A stretch of DNA of 64,000 nucleotides from Phialocephala subalpina (taxonomy: Eukaryota > Ascomycota > Leotiomycetes > Helotiales > Mollisiaceae): positions 1,320,119 through 1,384,118 of the forward strand of contig FJOG01000015.1 in assembly GCA_900073065.1 (NCBI GenBank), read 5' to 3'. Numbering within the stretch: position 1 is the stretch's first letter; every line of letters begins with the position of its first letter. This document shows, in pieces, positions 33,793-45,386 of this stretch. Under the pieces are notes generated by a model that searched no databases, was not told the DNA's origin, and saw nothing but the letters and a program-made list of their open reading frames with translations. A program made the translations under genes and the position numbers.

Positions 33793-34774
33793 AGGGGACG
33801 ACGATTCAGCACCTGTCAGGAGCAGAGTTTTTATACTCTGCGGGATCCCCTACAAACCTGTAGCTCCTTGAGAGCTTAATCTGCTTTGCAGATTGGATTG
33901 AGTTATGCAATAAGATCCTAGAGCTAAGACTGAATTACGATACGAGCGACACAAAGAGGTTTTCCTCTATCGATGACTTTTCTCAACCTCGAACTTGCCA
34001 CCGTGGCCTCTCCTTCCCTATTTTTGCCTATTACGACCTCGACTACGACTCGAACTACAACCTAATCAACTCGACTATACCGGCATATTGCCTTGTTTAC
34101 AACGTCCTTGCTTTTGCCTGAGCTAGGCCTCTACTGTATTACCTACACCTACGGAGATATTTATACGCGGGTTGGCAGACACCACGAAGGAGGATTAAGG
34201 GTGGGGACATAAGTTTTAGAGGAGGTGAGAGGGGTTATCGTCATATAAGGGGGTGACAATATACTGGGTCTACGAGAGAAGGATTATAGGGAAAGGAATA
34301 ATAGAGAGAGCAGGAGAGAAGAAAAGGGGAGGGAGAGGCTCGGGGGGAGGCTAGATTTTGCGGGGGGTTATTGGTATTGCGCATTTATACACGCCATTAC
34401 TACCGGAGAGAAAGGGTCTAGAACACTATTACTAAATCTGTCCAGAAAGCTTTAGACTCACGTCAAGCTACTGGGTTTTAGCTTTAAAGATTCTAGATAC
34501 CTCTCTACGGTTAGCACACAATATCTAGTGCCCACCCCAACTGTTCGCGGGGGGTTCACACTCAAGAGGCCTTTTGGTTAAGCGCTTTAGCATGTTTGAA
34601 ACACTTTCTAAGGTTACGCCTGATCGCAGAGTTCTTCCCCTTGGGGTTTTTGATGTCTACAGTATCAGGTTGGATATAAAAACCCTAAGCTTGGCACGTG
34701 CCGTACCCTTCGGGAGGTTTAGGACAACCATATCCTCTGGACGCAATTAAACATCATCATCATCATCATCATCA
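33793..34774 (+). mobile_element. Non-LTR (SINE/LINE-like) retroposon, copy 1
   Basis: A 982-bp insertion flanked by perfect 15-bp target-site duplications. It starts AGGGGACGACGATTCAGCAC and ends in a (CAT)n tail of about nine units just before the right duplication. A variable-length duplication plus a 3' simple repeat is the hallmark of target-primed reverse transcription. The first ~600 bp match retroposon copy 2 (36688-37396). The last ~100 bp, with ACCCTTCGGGAGGT about 40 bp before the tail, match copy 3 (62952-63127). No long open frame, terminal repeat or reverse transcriptase is present, so it is non-autonomous and needs a LINE partner elsewhere. Confidence 0.8.
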
Positions 34775-34789
34775 TCAAGATGTCCTGCC
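34775..34789 (+). repeat. Target-site duplication, right (retroposon 1)
   Basis: An exact repeat of 33778-33792. Coding homology to the F family resumes immediately after it (VWVQLREG). Confidence 0.9.
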
Positions 34790-35304
34790 TGTCTGGGTAC
34801 AATTGCGCGAGGGATAGAATGTCGAACATATGGATGCTAAGGAGATACAATCAACTATCAATGCGGTCGAGCGTAGGCTCGGGGCATATCATCGTCTTGA
34901 TTATGAAGGATTCGACCTTGGCATCTCGTTAGGGACCTTCCATGGTCTTTATCCAGAGCTGTTTCAACCATGCGAGCTGGCTGATTTAGAGGCTAGCCGG
35001 AGGAAGCAGGGACTGTCTGCGAAGCCAGAACCGCGAACTTATGTATACCCTCATCCAAGACAGACACAGGGATAAGTCAGAGAGCTGTGCCAGTTGGAAA
35101 CGGACTTGGTGCACCGTGAGAATCTGGTGACGTCTCACCAACGTGGCACTATTGTTGTTACATCGGTTGCCTGGAAATTTTGGCCTAATTCGGATGTGTC
35201 GGTGAAGGAGCATTACCAAGGGAACATTCCCACTTAGTTAGAAGGGCAGATTTGACATCAATACCATTCCTTTTGCCCTCACCACTTCTCCAACTGATAA
35301 GCTG

Positions 35305-35720
35305 GGGTAGACAGAGAAGCATTGGTCGACTCAACCGCAGCAGAAGCCCTGTTCGGCGAAGGGATGGCACTCACTGGGATCGTCGATCTGACAAGGCAAG
35401 TTATTCACTTTGAATCTCCCAGCCGCTTCGGGACATTCTCAATACATGTTGTGGCAACGTTTCTTCGTCAAGTAGAACCCGCTGGGAGAGAAAAGCGATA
35501 GACGACCACTTCTTTAACATCGTGCATTAGCTAACAAAGCCTTTTGCAGACGCGCAGCCACTACCGATCTCCTTCGCCCGCCCCGCGATATCATACAAGC
35601 CGAAGCCGCAGAGAGAGCGACCGGATCCACAAGAATGAGGAGCGAACGGCTACCAAATCGAGCAGGAGCAGAGAAGGAAATTCAACATGGGAACAGCAGG
35701 TGAAGGAGCGTGAAGATTTA
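35305..35720 (+). pseudogene. Arg/Ser-rich tail remnants of F copy 2
   Basis: Two stretches encode Arg/Ser-dipeptide-rich sequence: NRSRSPVRRRDGTHWDRRSD near 35325-35390, and SHYRSPSPAPRYHTSRSRRE from about 35550. They correspond in position and composition to the tails of F copies 1 and 3. The frames are not continuous with the core and start codons are absent. They could be exons, but the upstream gene is already dead. Confidence 0.45.
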
Positions 35721-36143
35721 GACATGCTTGACTATAACTGGGAAGCGAGGTCTGTGTGGTTGCAATTCCCTCTGGTCGCATCACCTAGGTGTATAACAAC
35801 GATTCAGAAACGTACGGAATAGCGTTGTGGGATATAGCTTCTGAGAACATCTTCGAAGATGCCTTCCAATATCATGTCATTGAATCTCCCAGGCTTCACC
35901 GTACATTCGGGTCGTGTGACATAGTGCAAACGGAAACTTTGGCAAATTTTCTATGCCTTTACAGCTCGTACCATTTCGCTATCTCAGTTTTTCCTACACA
36001 AACTCATACATATTTACAAGGCTATGCCATCGCAGCTTTTGAAGTTACATCTCGTTCTACTAGAGAGAGCATCGAGCTCTTGATCAGCTTCAAATCTCAA
36101 TTAGCAAACAAGTATAGAGCAAACATCCAACTCGCGAATAGAC

Positions 36144-38352
36144 TTGCTCCTGACACGAGCAAAGAATTTCAAAAGAACATATCCACCTGACAGAGAAAGC
36201 GAGACAATTACCGCAGTACAACTGTGGCAATTACTTCATGGCCATCAAATCGCCATTCGCACCATCATCCCAAACGCGCCTCCCGAGTTTCAACGTGCCT
36301 TGGCTGAAAGGAAGACATTTGCAGATCTTTGTAAGCGCTTTGCTTAGGCTGGATACTGGTATACAGAAAGCTAATTGATTAGGGATAGGGGGAACGGAGG
36401 ACATAGAGCTCTTTGGCAACTCGTCCAACCAGCACTCGTTGGTCAAAGGAGAACCAGCCTCACCCTCCACCAACTCATCCGTTCTCGGACAGCATACTGC
36501 CGAATTATACTTCCCTCCGCCACAAAGTCCTCTTACATCAGACCTTCAACAGATCCACACATCACAAGTCAAACAATTGCCTCCAGAGAAAGATCAAGAG
36601 ACCCCTACTCCCAACCCAGTCCCCAAATTTGTAATCAAAACGACAATGAAATCACCTTATCCATCTGCCTTTACTCAAAGCCCTTCAGGGGACTTCGATT
36701 CAGCACCTGTCAGCGGAGCGGAGTTTTACTCTGCGGGTGTCCCCTACGAACCTGTAGCTCCTAGAGAGCTTGATCTGCTTTGCAGATTGGATTAAGCTAT
36801 GCAATAGGATCCTAGAGCTGAGATTGAATCACGACTCGAGCAACACAAAGAGGTTTTCCCTTATCGACCACCGCGGTCGCGATCTCGAGATGCTATTATG
36901 GCCTCTTCTTGTCCTGCCACGACTACAACCACGGCTCGAATCACAACCCGATCGACTGTACCGGCATATTGCCTTATTGCGACACGACCTTCCTTTATCT
37001 GGGCCTCTATCTACCTACTCTTACGAAGATATAAATACTCGAACTGGCAGACACCACGGAGAAGGATTATCGGCGAGGACATAAGGTTTTAGAGGGGTGG
37101 AAGAGGCTGTCGGTTATAAGGGGGTGACTTTATGTCTGAGTTCACAAGAGAGGGGGATACCGTAATAAGAGGAGGGGGAGTAGAGGCGGTGGGAGGAGGA
37201 AAGGGCCGGTGGGCTCGATTTTGCGGTTGCGGGGGTGGATATTGCGCCTTTATGCACGCCTACTACCGTGGAAAAGAGCCTATAATGCTATTATTGGGCC
37301 TGTTTAAGCGGCTTTAACTCGACTCACGTCTGTTGAGCTACCTAGGGTCTTGAGCTGTTTATCCGCTTTTTAGTCGTATATCAATACTACTACTACTACT
37401 CAAAGCCCCTCAATTTCAATATCTGCCGAACAGAAAACAGCAAGCCAGTTCCCAGATATCTCGTCAAAGAACCTCCCAACACGCGCCATCATCTTCGAAT
37501 CTTCAAACGCATACAACTGCATCTGCGGCCCTGGAGGATGATACGTAAAAGGTATCGAGAAAATTTTCAATTCCCTCTTTATAGAATTCAGCCGTTGCTG
37601 TCGACAGAATATCAATGGCGAAGTCGAAGTCGTAGTGCCGGTATGGGAGAGATGTTCCAACAGGTTTCCCAGAGATTCCGACAAAAAGGATTGGTTACGG
37701 GTACAGTCTGAAGTCAATGCTGTTTGACGTGGTCTGCGAGCTTATAACCTTCTGGATCAGAAGGGAGGTGTGCTGAAGATGACTCTGGGGAGGTTCTGGG
37801 ACATGTATCCGGGGTTATTTCGAGTGGGGGAGATGGTGAATAGAGAAGCTAGAGAGAAGGAGTGCGAGTCTGCCACACCGGTAATCCAGTCAGTTTATAT
37901 TGACAGATACCGCCCCGAGCATCGATCCAAACCTCCAAGTCATGCTAGTCTGCCTCGGAGCAGAAGTCGTAGTCCACAATGGTGGAAAGAGAAGCCATAC
38001 CGCAGCCGTTACAGTCGGAGCAGAAGCAAAAGTGCGGGATGCCGACCAAGAGAAGCCCGCCGTGAGCGTTCGCCTATGAAGGTGAGTTCAATCCTTGCCT
38101 GCTCCAGTGTACGTCCTCGTTATCAAGGTTGGGGATTTGAAAGGCTAATAAACTTTCGCCTCTCAGGACTCTAGGAAGTGGCTGTCACCACAAGAGTCAC
38201 CGCAACCATTTCTCAGCCTAGCCCATAAACTAGCAGCACGCGCGAAAGAAGGACGACGAAGAGGCATCGAGAGCAAATCAGCAAGGCGCGAGGAATCCAA
38301 GGCAGCGGTAATCAAAAACGAATTCGAAAGTGACGAGTTATACAGAGCATGA
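36144..38352 (+). pseudogene. F-family gene, copy 3, split by a retroposon
   Basis: Exon 1 encodes LLLTRAKNFKRTYPPDRESE, ETITAVQLWQLLHGHQ and IPNAPPEF, clearly related to copy 1 exon 1 (AKKNKRSQPPERAGETIT; LPNAPHE). The position of the copy 1 internal Met is ATA here, so the start appears lost. A GTAAGC...TAG intron (about 36329-36381) again restores Trp. The frame then meets a 709-bp retroposon (36688-37396). Downstream the core returns as AIIFESSNAYNCICGPGG, a TGA at 37539-37541 replaces one residue, and TLGRFWDMYPGLFRVGEM follows. An Arg/Ser tail (LPRSRSRSPQWWKEKPYRSR), an intron (38082-38166) and a last exon (38167-38352) complete it. Confidence 0.65.
36688..37396 (+). mobile_element. Non-LTR (SINE/LINE-like) retroposon, copy 2
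   Basis: A 709-bp insertion with 16-bp target-site duplications at 36672-36687 and 37397-37412 (TACTCAAAGCCC, then T or C, then TCA), differing at one base. It begins GGGGACTTCGATTCAGCACC, the same 5' point as copy 1, and both share long similar stretches (for example GCACCTGTCAG and TGCTTTGCAGATTGGATT). The 3' end differs and finishes in a (TAC)n tail. A common 5' end with different 3' ends makes the family a mosaic of modules. It interrupts F copy 3. Confidence 0.75.
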
Positions 38353-39701
38353 GACCAGCGATGTGTGCTCCAGAGCCGGAAAGCTGTTTGGACTTGGTCA
38401 TTTAGAGGAGGTAAAAGTCAACCAAAGCTTTTGCTTAGCGATAGTGCTTGCCTCTGTAGCAGAGCTTAACAGAGACTTGGAAATCATGGCCAAGCATGTG
38501 TTCCTTGACTTCAAGACGTACTCGCCTGTCCGGAAAACGAGGCTCGACATCAGAGTCCTGACAGCATCCATTCCCAGCATACTGGCATCGCTTGAGTCTG
38601 TTGATGTCCGGTGATAGATCTCCTCCGGCATCATTGGCTTGGCACGCATACAACCGCTCGGGAGAGTTCTCGACGAAATGCATTGCGCGAACTCCCCCTA
38701 GAATAAGGTTAAGGGAGGGTAGGCTCTCCCCGCCTTCCCCGCAATCAGATCAAGGCTGTCATGTAAGTCCCAGGGTCGACATGATTTTTCCAGGAACGGA
38801 GATATGTGGTACTTCCGGCAGGTTCAGATGTGTGATTGATGTGCGGTTGATGTATGATTGTTTTTGCGGTGAGTCGCTTTGAGATGTGGCGGTCCGCTTG
38901 CCCGAGAGGCTTTTTTCCGAACGTGATGTTGGCGGGGCCACCGGGCTTTTGATTTCGAAGGGGACACTGAAGGGATCCGGGCAGTGTAAGCAGCCATCGC
39001 GAGGTTCAGCTGTAACTGGGGAGCTGAGAAACTGGCAGCAGAGCGTCAGCGTACTTCACATCTCGAGATTACGCATTCGAATACATGTTGGTTGCCTCCC
39101 GCTTGGATATTTTGATGAGAAGAAGAGGAGGTGGTGAGAGAGAAGGAGAAGGTCGAGAAAAGGGCCTTGGCCCGTGGCCAAAGCATCCTTCGGCGCCCTT
39201 GCCGAGGCTCCCGTCTCTTCTTTCAACGTCGCATCACGCTGACCCTCCCTTCATCTACATCTATCACCATCCTGGGGACGATCTTCTCCTTTACCCCTTT
39301 CTCATGATGCAAATATCCACGAATAATCGAGCACATCACCCACCATGAGATTCAGGTCGCAAGTGCCCTGATTTTATCGCGATTCGCGATGCGATCGGTG
39401 AAGTCGGCACCAAGAGGCAGCTTCTCCCCAGGGCTTCACAGTGGAGCGTTTATAATTTCCCACTTCGGGCGAAAGTCTGTGTCTTTTGAGATCCATCGGG
39501 TCAAAAATCCGAATAAGTGAGGCTTGGAAAGCTTGAAATGACGATCCACCTAAAGATAATATGCAACGCCTTCGGATGAACAGCGGGGGCATTTTTGTTT
39601 TCGGGGATATGTGGATGTCAAAATAGTATAACGTGGCTGAGCTCCAGTTCTGACTCCTCTTCTTCAGTTGCCTTTCGTTGCGCTTCACAACCAAAGTCAA
39701 G
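38353..39701. other. Intergenic region upstream of rhamnogalacturonase
   Basis: Frames of up to about 125 codons overlap one another on both strands without family resemblance. The last few hundred bases must contain the rhamnogalacturonase promoter. No clear TATA box is seen close to the start. Confidence 0.4.
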
Positions 39702-41330
39702 ATGTTGTTCAAATCCATCGTACTTGCTGCTTTCAGCCTTGCAGCACCCATTGCTGCCCAGCTCGCGACTGGATATCAACTCGGTCCTCTTACAACTTCT
39801 GACGCCAAGTGGGCTGTCAAAGTCTGCGACGTCACAAAATATGGGGCAGTTGCAGACGGTGTCACTGATCTAGGTCCTCCACTTCTTGCTGCTTTCAATG
39901 CATGCAAGACTGGTGGCGTTAGTAAGTATCAGCCCCTCGATGCAGGGCTTCGTCTGACCGTCTATAGTCAATATCCCTCTTGGAACCTTTGCTATGGCAA
40001 CATGGGTAACTCTGGATGATGGCGTTGCATTCGCAATCAACTTGGAGGGTACTATTATCAGGACTGGGTGAGAAAAGTCTGATCTCCAGCGAAGCATTGA
40101 CTGACGTACCCAAGCACAGCAGGTGGCCACATGATCATCAGTAGGCTCCCGCACACGTGAATGAACGACAGTACTGATGTTTCTAAAGTTGAGAACTCCA
40201 GCGACTTTGAACTCTACAGTAGCAGATCTTCCGGGGCTATCCAAGGCTACGGATACCAATTCCATTCCCAAGGTATCTATGGGTGAGTAACTCTGCCCAG
40301 GATTTGCTTTTTCGGACGCTGATATGTCTTCAGACCCCGCCTCATCAGACTTATCAGCGTCGAGTACTTTTCCATTCATGACATCGCACTTGTCGATTGT
40401 AAGTCTCCCCAATCTCGATCGAATCAGTTCCCTGACGTGACAAAGCTCCTGCTTTTCATCTCATCTTGGCCGACTGCACGGGCGGAGAAGTATACAACCT
40501 GATCATAAGAGGTGGCAATGAAGGTGGATTGGATGGCATTGATGTCTGGGGTTTCAACATCTACATCCACGATGTCGAAGTCACAAACAAGGACGAGTGT
40601 GTAACAGTCAAGGCACGTCATCTTTTCTTGACATGATCCGCAATCTCTTTCTAATTTCCCACAGAATCCTAGCAATCACATGTTGATCGAGAACATCTAC
40701 TGCAACTGGTCTGGTGGCTCCGCTATCGGGTCCCTTGGTACCGACACAGACATATCGAAGATCACCTATAACAACATCTATACTTGGTCCTCGAACCAAA
40801 TGTTCATGTTGAAGTCGAATGGGGGCAACGGCACAGTGTCCGACTGCGTATTTTCCAACTTCATTGGACACTCGAACGCCTACTCCTTGTACATCGACGC
40901 CTACTGGACCTCTGAGACCCTTCAAGCGGGCGATGGAGTCCTTTATACCGATCTCACTTTCAGCAACTGGAAAGGGACTTGCGCAAATGGAGTTACCAGA
41001 GGACCAATCATGGCCATCTGTCCCACTGGCCAACCCTGTGATGGAATCACAATATCTGACTTCGCGATGTGGACCGATAGTGGAAGCTCCGAATACTACA
41101 AGTGCGAGAATGCCTGGGGCAATGGCGCATGTTTGAAGGGAGGGAGTGCACACACGGCATATGCCATCACGACTTCGACTGTGACTGCTGCTCCAAGTGG
41201 ATATTCGGCCGCGACGATGCCGAGCGATCTTGCGAGTGGGCTGGGGATTACTGTCAGTATTGCTATTCCGACAGTGCCGACTACGTTCTTCCCTGGTGCT
41301 ACTCCAGCGACTGCGAGGGCGTATCCATGA
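39702..41330 (+). CDS. Secreted rhamnogalacturonase, glycoside hydrolase family 28
   Basis: Seven exons: 39702-39921, 39968-40067, 40115-40140, 40189-40283, 40334-40398, 40446-40612, 40665-41330. A signal peptide starts the protein ([20 protein letters not shown]). Family-specific blocks follow: [61 protein letters not shown] and [10 protein letters not shown]. The enzyme is a beta-helix hydrolase that cuts the rhamnogalacturonan I backbone of pectin; the catalytic Asp residues lie in the GLDGID and NKDEC regions. The exons sum to 1,339 nt, one over a multiple of three. The surplus base lies near 40263, where homology moves from GYGYQF into another frame reading HSQGIYG; an alternative donor at 40274 would keep a frame but delete that conserved part. 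The sixth intron starts with GC, not GT. Confidence 0.88.
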
Positions 41331-41656
41331 GTCGTTTCGCGAAGGGAGACTTGGTGGTGCTGCTGATGTGGAGGGTTTGTTTATATCTTCCTTCAATGTA
41401 TATGTGTAGTCTTGGACAAAGATGAGCCAGTATGAGCTCCCTTTTATGGAACTTGCGAACTCTACTCCCTCGAGATGTGCTCTTTGCCTGCAGCCTGGGA
41501 TGCATCCATATTCGGACCCCGCCCTAGCCGAGGGGGGCACATTGCTAGGCAGCAACCCCTATTCGTCTAAGCGAACCCCTTAAATTGACCCCGCGCCGCG
41601 TCACATATCAAAACCTCTTCCAAACAACATCTCAACTGAACAAGTCAACAAGGGCG

Positions 41657-42930
41657 ATGCCTTCGCTTATGCACTTGGCGGACGAGATTCTGCTGGATAT
41701 TCTCGCATACCTCGAGCTAGACAACCCAACACTTTCCAGCGTCTGTCGCACCTCATCCCGACTGAACGGACTCGCACGACCAATATTATACAGAAGCATA
41801 TGTTTCAACCTCCCACCACACGATCCAATTCGTCAACTGACTCAAACTCTCGATGAGGACGACGAGCTCGCACCCCGAGTTCATCGCTTGGCTCTGACTT
41901 GGCGAAAAGACGGCTATGTTCCCACAGACGACCGAGTCAACTTCCAGAACCTCATCCACAAGCTCACCTCGCTTCGGTACCTCACCGTCGCAGTCGCTCT
42001 CGATCAGAGGTCCCCACTTTCGTTTCTCGAATTCGCTGAATACAAAGAGCTGAGGCGGGTTGCGTTCAACTATGCGGACCTCACAAACTCGATGATCATG
42101 AAGTTTATGTTTTTGCCAAAGATCGAAAGGATGGACATCTTGTTTCTCAAAAGCTTGTCCAACCCCTCCATTCCATTGGACTGCCATCTTGGGACATCGT
42201 CACTCAAAGTACTTAACCTCGGCCCTTGCACGCCTCGGGAAGTTGTTCTGGGTACTTTCCTCCAATGTCCTGCTGCTTTGGAAAGCTTGACTTTCACGGT
42301 GCCGCCGTTCGCAGAGCAATTCCAGACTGCAGTAACAACGAGGATCTTTTCGCCAAAACAGGTTGGGGACGCGTTGATGCACGTCAAGCACTCATTGGTG
42401 AGATTGGCCGTATATTGGAGGTCGAGCAATCGTAATGATGGGTCTAGGCTGGACTTGAGTAGCTTTGAGAAGCTGAAATTTGTTTCTTTGCCATCATCTT
42501 TATTCTTCAACCTCGCATACCCACATGGCTCACGTGACGGTGTATATCAAGTCCTGCCAAAGTCGTTGGAGGCTCTTGAGGTACGATTTGGCACTGCCTT
42601 TTTGTGTTTTATTCTAAGATTGACCCATCTTGGTATCGAAGCTAACGTACTTTCCTCATCTAGGTAATGTTTCCTGAGCCGCATTGGATCTTCAAGTTCC
42701 CGATTTTCTCAACGGTTGAAAATGATGGACCACTGACGAGAGACAATTGGATGATGGAGCTCGCTTTGAAAAAGCCTGTATCTTATCCCTCACTATCACG
42801 AGTGACTCTGAAAGAGGTGGCCAAGGATAAAGGCTACATCCTGCCAGGCTCAAAGATGGCGGACGTTTCAGAATGGGTGCAGAAAGCGTGTGATGAGATG
42901 GGAATTCAGCTGCGCGTTTGGACCCGCTGA
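41657..42930 (+). CDS. F-box protein with leucine-rich C-terminal part
   Basis: Two exons, 41657-42580 and 42664-42930 (83-nt intron), give 396 residues. The start MPSLMHLADEILLDILAYLE is an F-box, which binds Skp1 in SCF ubiquitin ligases. The LARPILYRSI ending is typical of fungal F-box proteins, and Leu-rich strand-helix units follow (LTSLRYLTVAVALDQRSPLS; SSLKVLNLGPCTPREVVLGT) as a substrate-binding part. The frame is open upstream to 41585 but the chosen ATG gives the standard F-box start. Substrate unknown. Such genes are numerous and fast-evolving in fungi. Confidence 0.82.
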
Positions 42931-45386
42931 TTCAATATTCGAGGCTTGAAAGGGGGCAAAGGAGCACCTCACGTTTCGAACCCAGCCTCACTGTGGCCGC
43001 TTGACTGGTCGCAAGGAGTCTCGTGAATGAAGGCGGATTCCAGATGGGCTGGGGACTGAAATAAGATCACACCGCAATACAACAGATTCTTCTACTCATG
43101 CAATCTCTTCCTCAGCCACCGTTACAGCATCAAATATCGTCAATCTCGTGTCCCGCGCGGCACTGCCTTCTCATCTCCTTTTCCTGTCAGCGTACTCACG
43201 TGACTATAGTATATATCGATTGAATTGATTGGACTTGCAAACGAAATGAGACAGTTCAAAGCATGGCAAACGCACGAACGAGTACGGCTCTCTTCTAGAC
43301 ATTCTTCTCACGAACTTCATGGCATTATTTATCACATCGCAGCAAGTCAGCGCATTCTTACCCACCACCAAACTATCGGTGTGTTGCACAGCATCTATAC
43401 GGCGCAGTCGCTTCCGAGAAATAAATCGTGGCGGGAGCATCCGAATGAGGAAGGACAGAGATCGAATAAACAGGCGGCATTATTGTTTAATTTATTTCCC
43501 CACGTTGTTCCTTCCCTGCCTGCGTCGTAAAGTGGCCCTGATGTCTCTCCTTGATATCAACAATTAATCGGTCCTTCTCAACTCACAATTTTCTTGATAT
43601 CCGACTTTTCTCGCGTCTATTTTAATGTTCGTATCAAATAGTAATCCATGCAACGTTACTGTTCTGCGCTGTTCTCGATATAAGGTATTTGAAGTCCAGG
43701 ATGAAGGCGGAGTTCCCGAAGCCATACATGCACGAGCTGGACGATGCAGGGTCAGTGAACAACGTGAACGCCGAGAATATGGTGATCCAATCAGAAAGAT
43801 TTGAACGTCAGGTCTGGAATGCTTCGATGTCGTCACAGCTGGTCTCAAGACAGCTGCCAGAGTCGCATCCCGCTGTAAGGCTGTGAACAAGGCTATCAGC
43901 TCTGTGCTCGAATATTCTCCGGTAGGGGAGAATATGTCGTCGGAGGCTGAATTTAGAGTCTCAAGTTGCAGCTGAAGCCCCAGCTTAGGGTGCGAATTGA
44001 CATTTAAGCTCCTCCGGGTCGCGCCAGCATGATCTTCTAGCGTCATACGATGCCCTAAAGCGATAAAGCCAAGCGGTGATCGACACTATCTTCACTATTC
44101 TGGCGGGCTTCAATACACTAGGAAACTTGTGAAAGGTCCTGAACGCCCCAAAGACATCACTGCGGAAGCGTCCCATCGACTCGGGTGCTGCAAATCTTTC
44201 GATACTCGGATACACGCAGCGGGAGCTCGTCATCGTACCTCTTGGACACTTCACAAAGTTCGCGTGGAGGAGTCGAACGAGGTCCAGACAGTGACAGCTT
44301 CAAGCAACCCTGTGCTGGCTTTCAGTCATAGTCTCGGAAGCCCTAAGGCCCCAACCCTCATGGCAGTCAGGGCAGGTTCATCAGCTGGGGCCAACCGTAT
44401 TCGGACATTTCTTCGACCAGGTGCTGGGAAATACTCCTACTGGTCAGAAGACGGCTCTTCATGGGTCTGTCCCCAATTTACCAATGTTTGAACGCTGATT
44501 AAGACCTGACAAGCGCGAAGCTGCCATCTGGCAATAGTTGGGGCCAGCAGTGTTCGTAGCGAGGTAGGCGCTGTATGCTTGGGGGCTTCACTGCTGTGGA
44601 TGGCCTATGGGGTCAGTTTGCTCGGTACCCGTTTTATTGGCAACTCAGGGGGCGGCCGTTGGATGAAGGGGGGAGGGGGGATAAGTTTCCACACACTAAA
44701 CTGCATACATGATGCCTGCCCCGGATGCCTCCTTCTTTGGGTCTTAGCCCGGGAGCGGCACATGGGCCTCCCCCATGCCTGTGTGCTCTTTCGAGATTTA
44801 CCCTGGCAGCACTCTCCACTGGCTGGCACCGGAGTCTGGCACTCAACGTCTTTTTGATATTCCCTTCGGTTCCCTATTTGATGATCGCCATTAGATACGA
44901 ATTTAGGCACTGGGGTCAACGCCTGTTCTTGCCGACTTCCTGCCAATAGCGAGCAGGCTTGTCTCCAGAAATGAGGACTATCACTAATGCAGATCACGCG
45001 CCAGCCACTTTGACTCGTTCTAGACATGTGTAGTCGCTGGAAAGAGTGAACGCATTGCCGTTCGAGAGGGGAAGCTAACAGTACTGTGACGGGGCCATGC
45101 CTCCCAACTTGGCTGGCTCCAGAGAAAGTGGAAGGACGTTAAAGCCATGAGGCTTTCGGCCCCTCAAAACTTTCGCCCCTTTGACGAGCCCTTGTTCTGC
45201 TTCACGAATCAATGCTTAGCACCACACCTGGCATAAGCTCGTGCTCCGGTCTTCATCTACCCATTCTTCCCTTGCCTGATCTTGATGCCGAATAGGTCAT
45301 CATCCTTTCTATGCGCTGGAAACTTCACATCTCGAACTTATCATCTTTAAAGCGTTCGACGACCCATTATAGGGAAGAATGTACCG
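42931..45386. other. Long intergenic region without a supported gene
   Basis: About 2.4 kb between the F-box gene and the NDT80-like gene. Frames of up to 160 codons occur on the minus strand (43564-44046) and 120 on the plus strand (44129-44491), overlapping each other and without recognisable domains. I see no tRNA-like cloverleaf signals. The right end should be the promoter and 5' leader of the transcription factor, whose leaders are often long. Confidence 0.45.

Larger units (their letters stand above)
33461..35075 (+). pseudogene. F-family gene, copy 2, split by a retroposon
   Basis: The frame from 33461 encodes an Arg/Ser/Pro-rich start, then AIIFAPTNAYPAMCGPRGQY, the family core, and runs to QDVLP at 33792. 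A 982-bp insertion follows (33793-34774). After the duplicated target the coding sequence resumes as QDVLPVWVQLREG, meets a TAG, then gives INAVERRLGAYHRLDYEGFD and LGTFHGLYPELFQPCE, ending at 35075. Aligned with copy 1 (WVEFVPTD...GFWAYHQLDD...YLFQP) the two halves fit without overlap once the insert is ignored. That proves the insertion interrupts a formerly continuous gene. Arg/Ser-rich tail remnants lie at 35305-35720. Confidence 0.7.

Noticed and set aside
36688..36720. TTCGATTC near the retroposon 5' end as a Pol III B box
   Set aside because: Only the core matches, it lies too close to the 5' end, and no A box precedes it, so a tRNA-derived SINE head is not supported.
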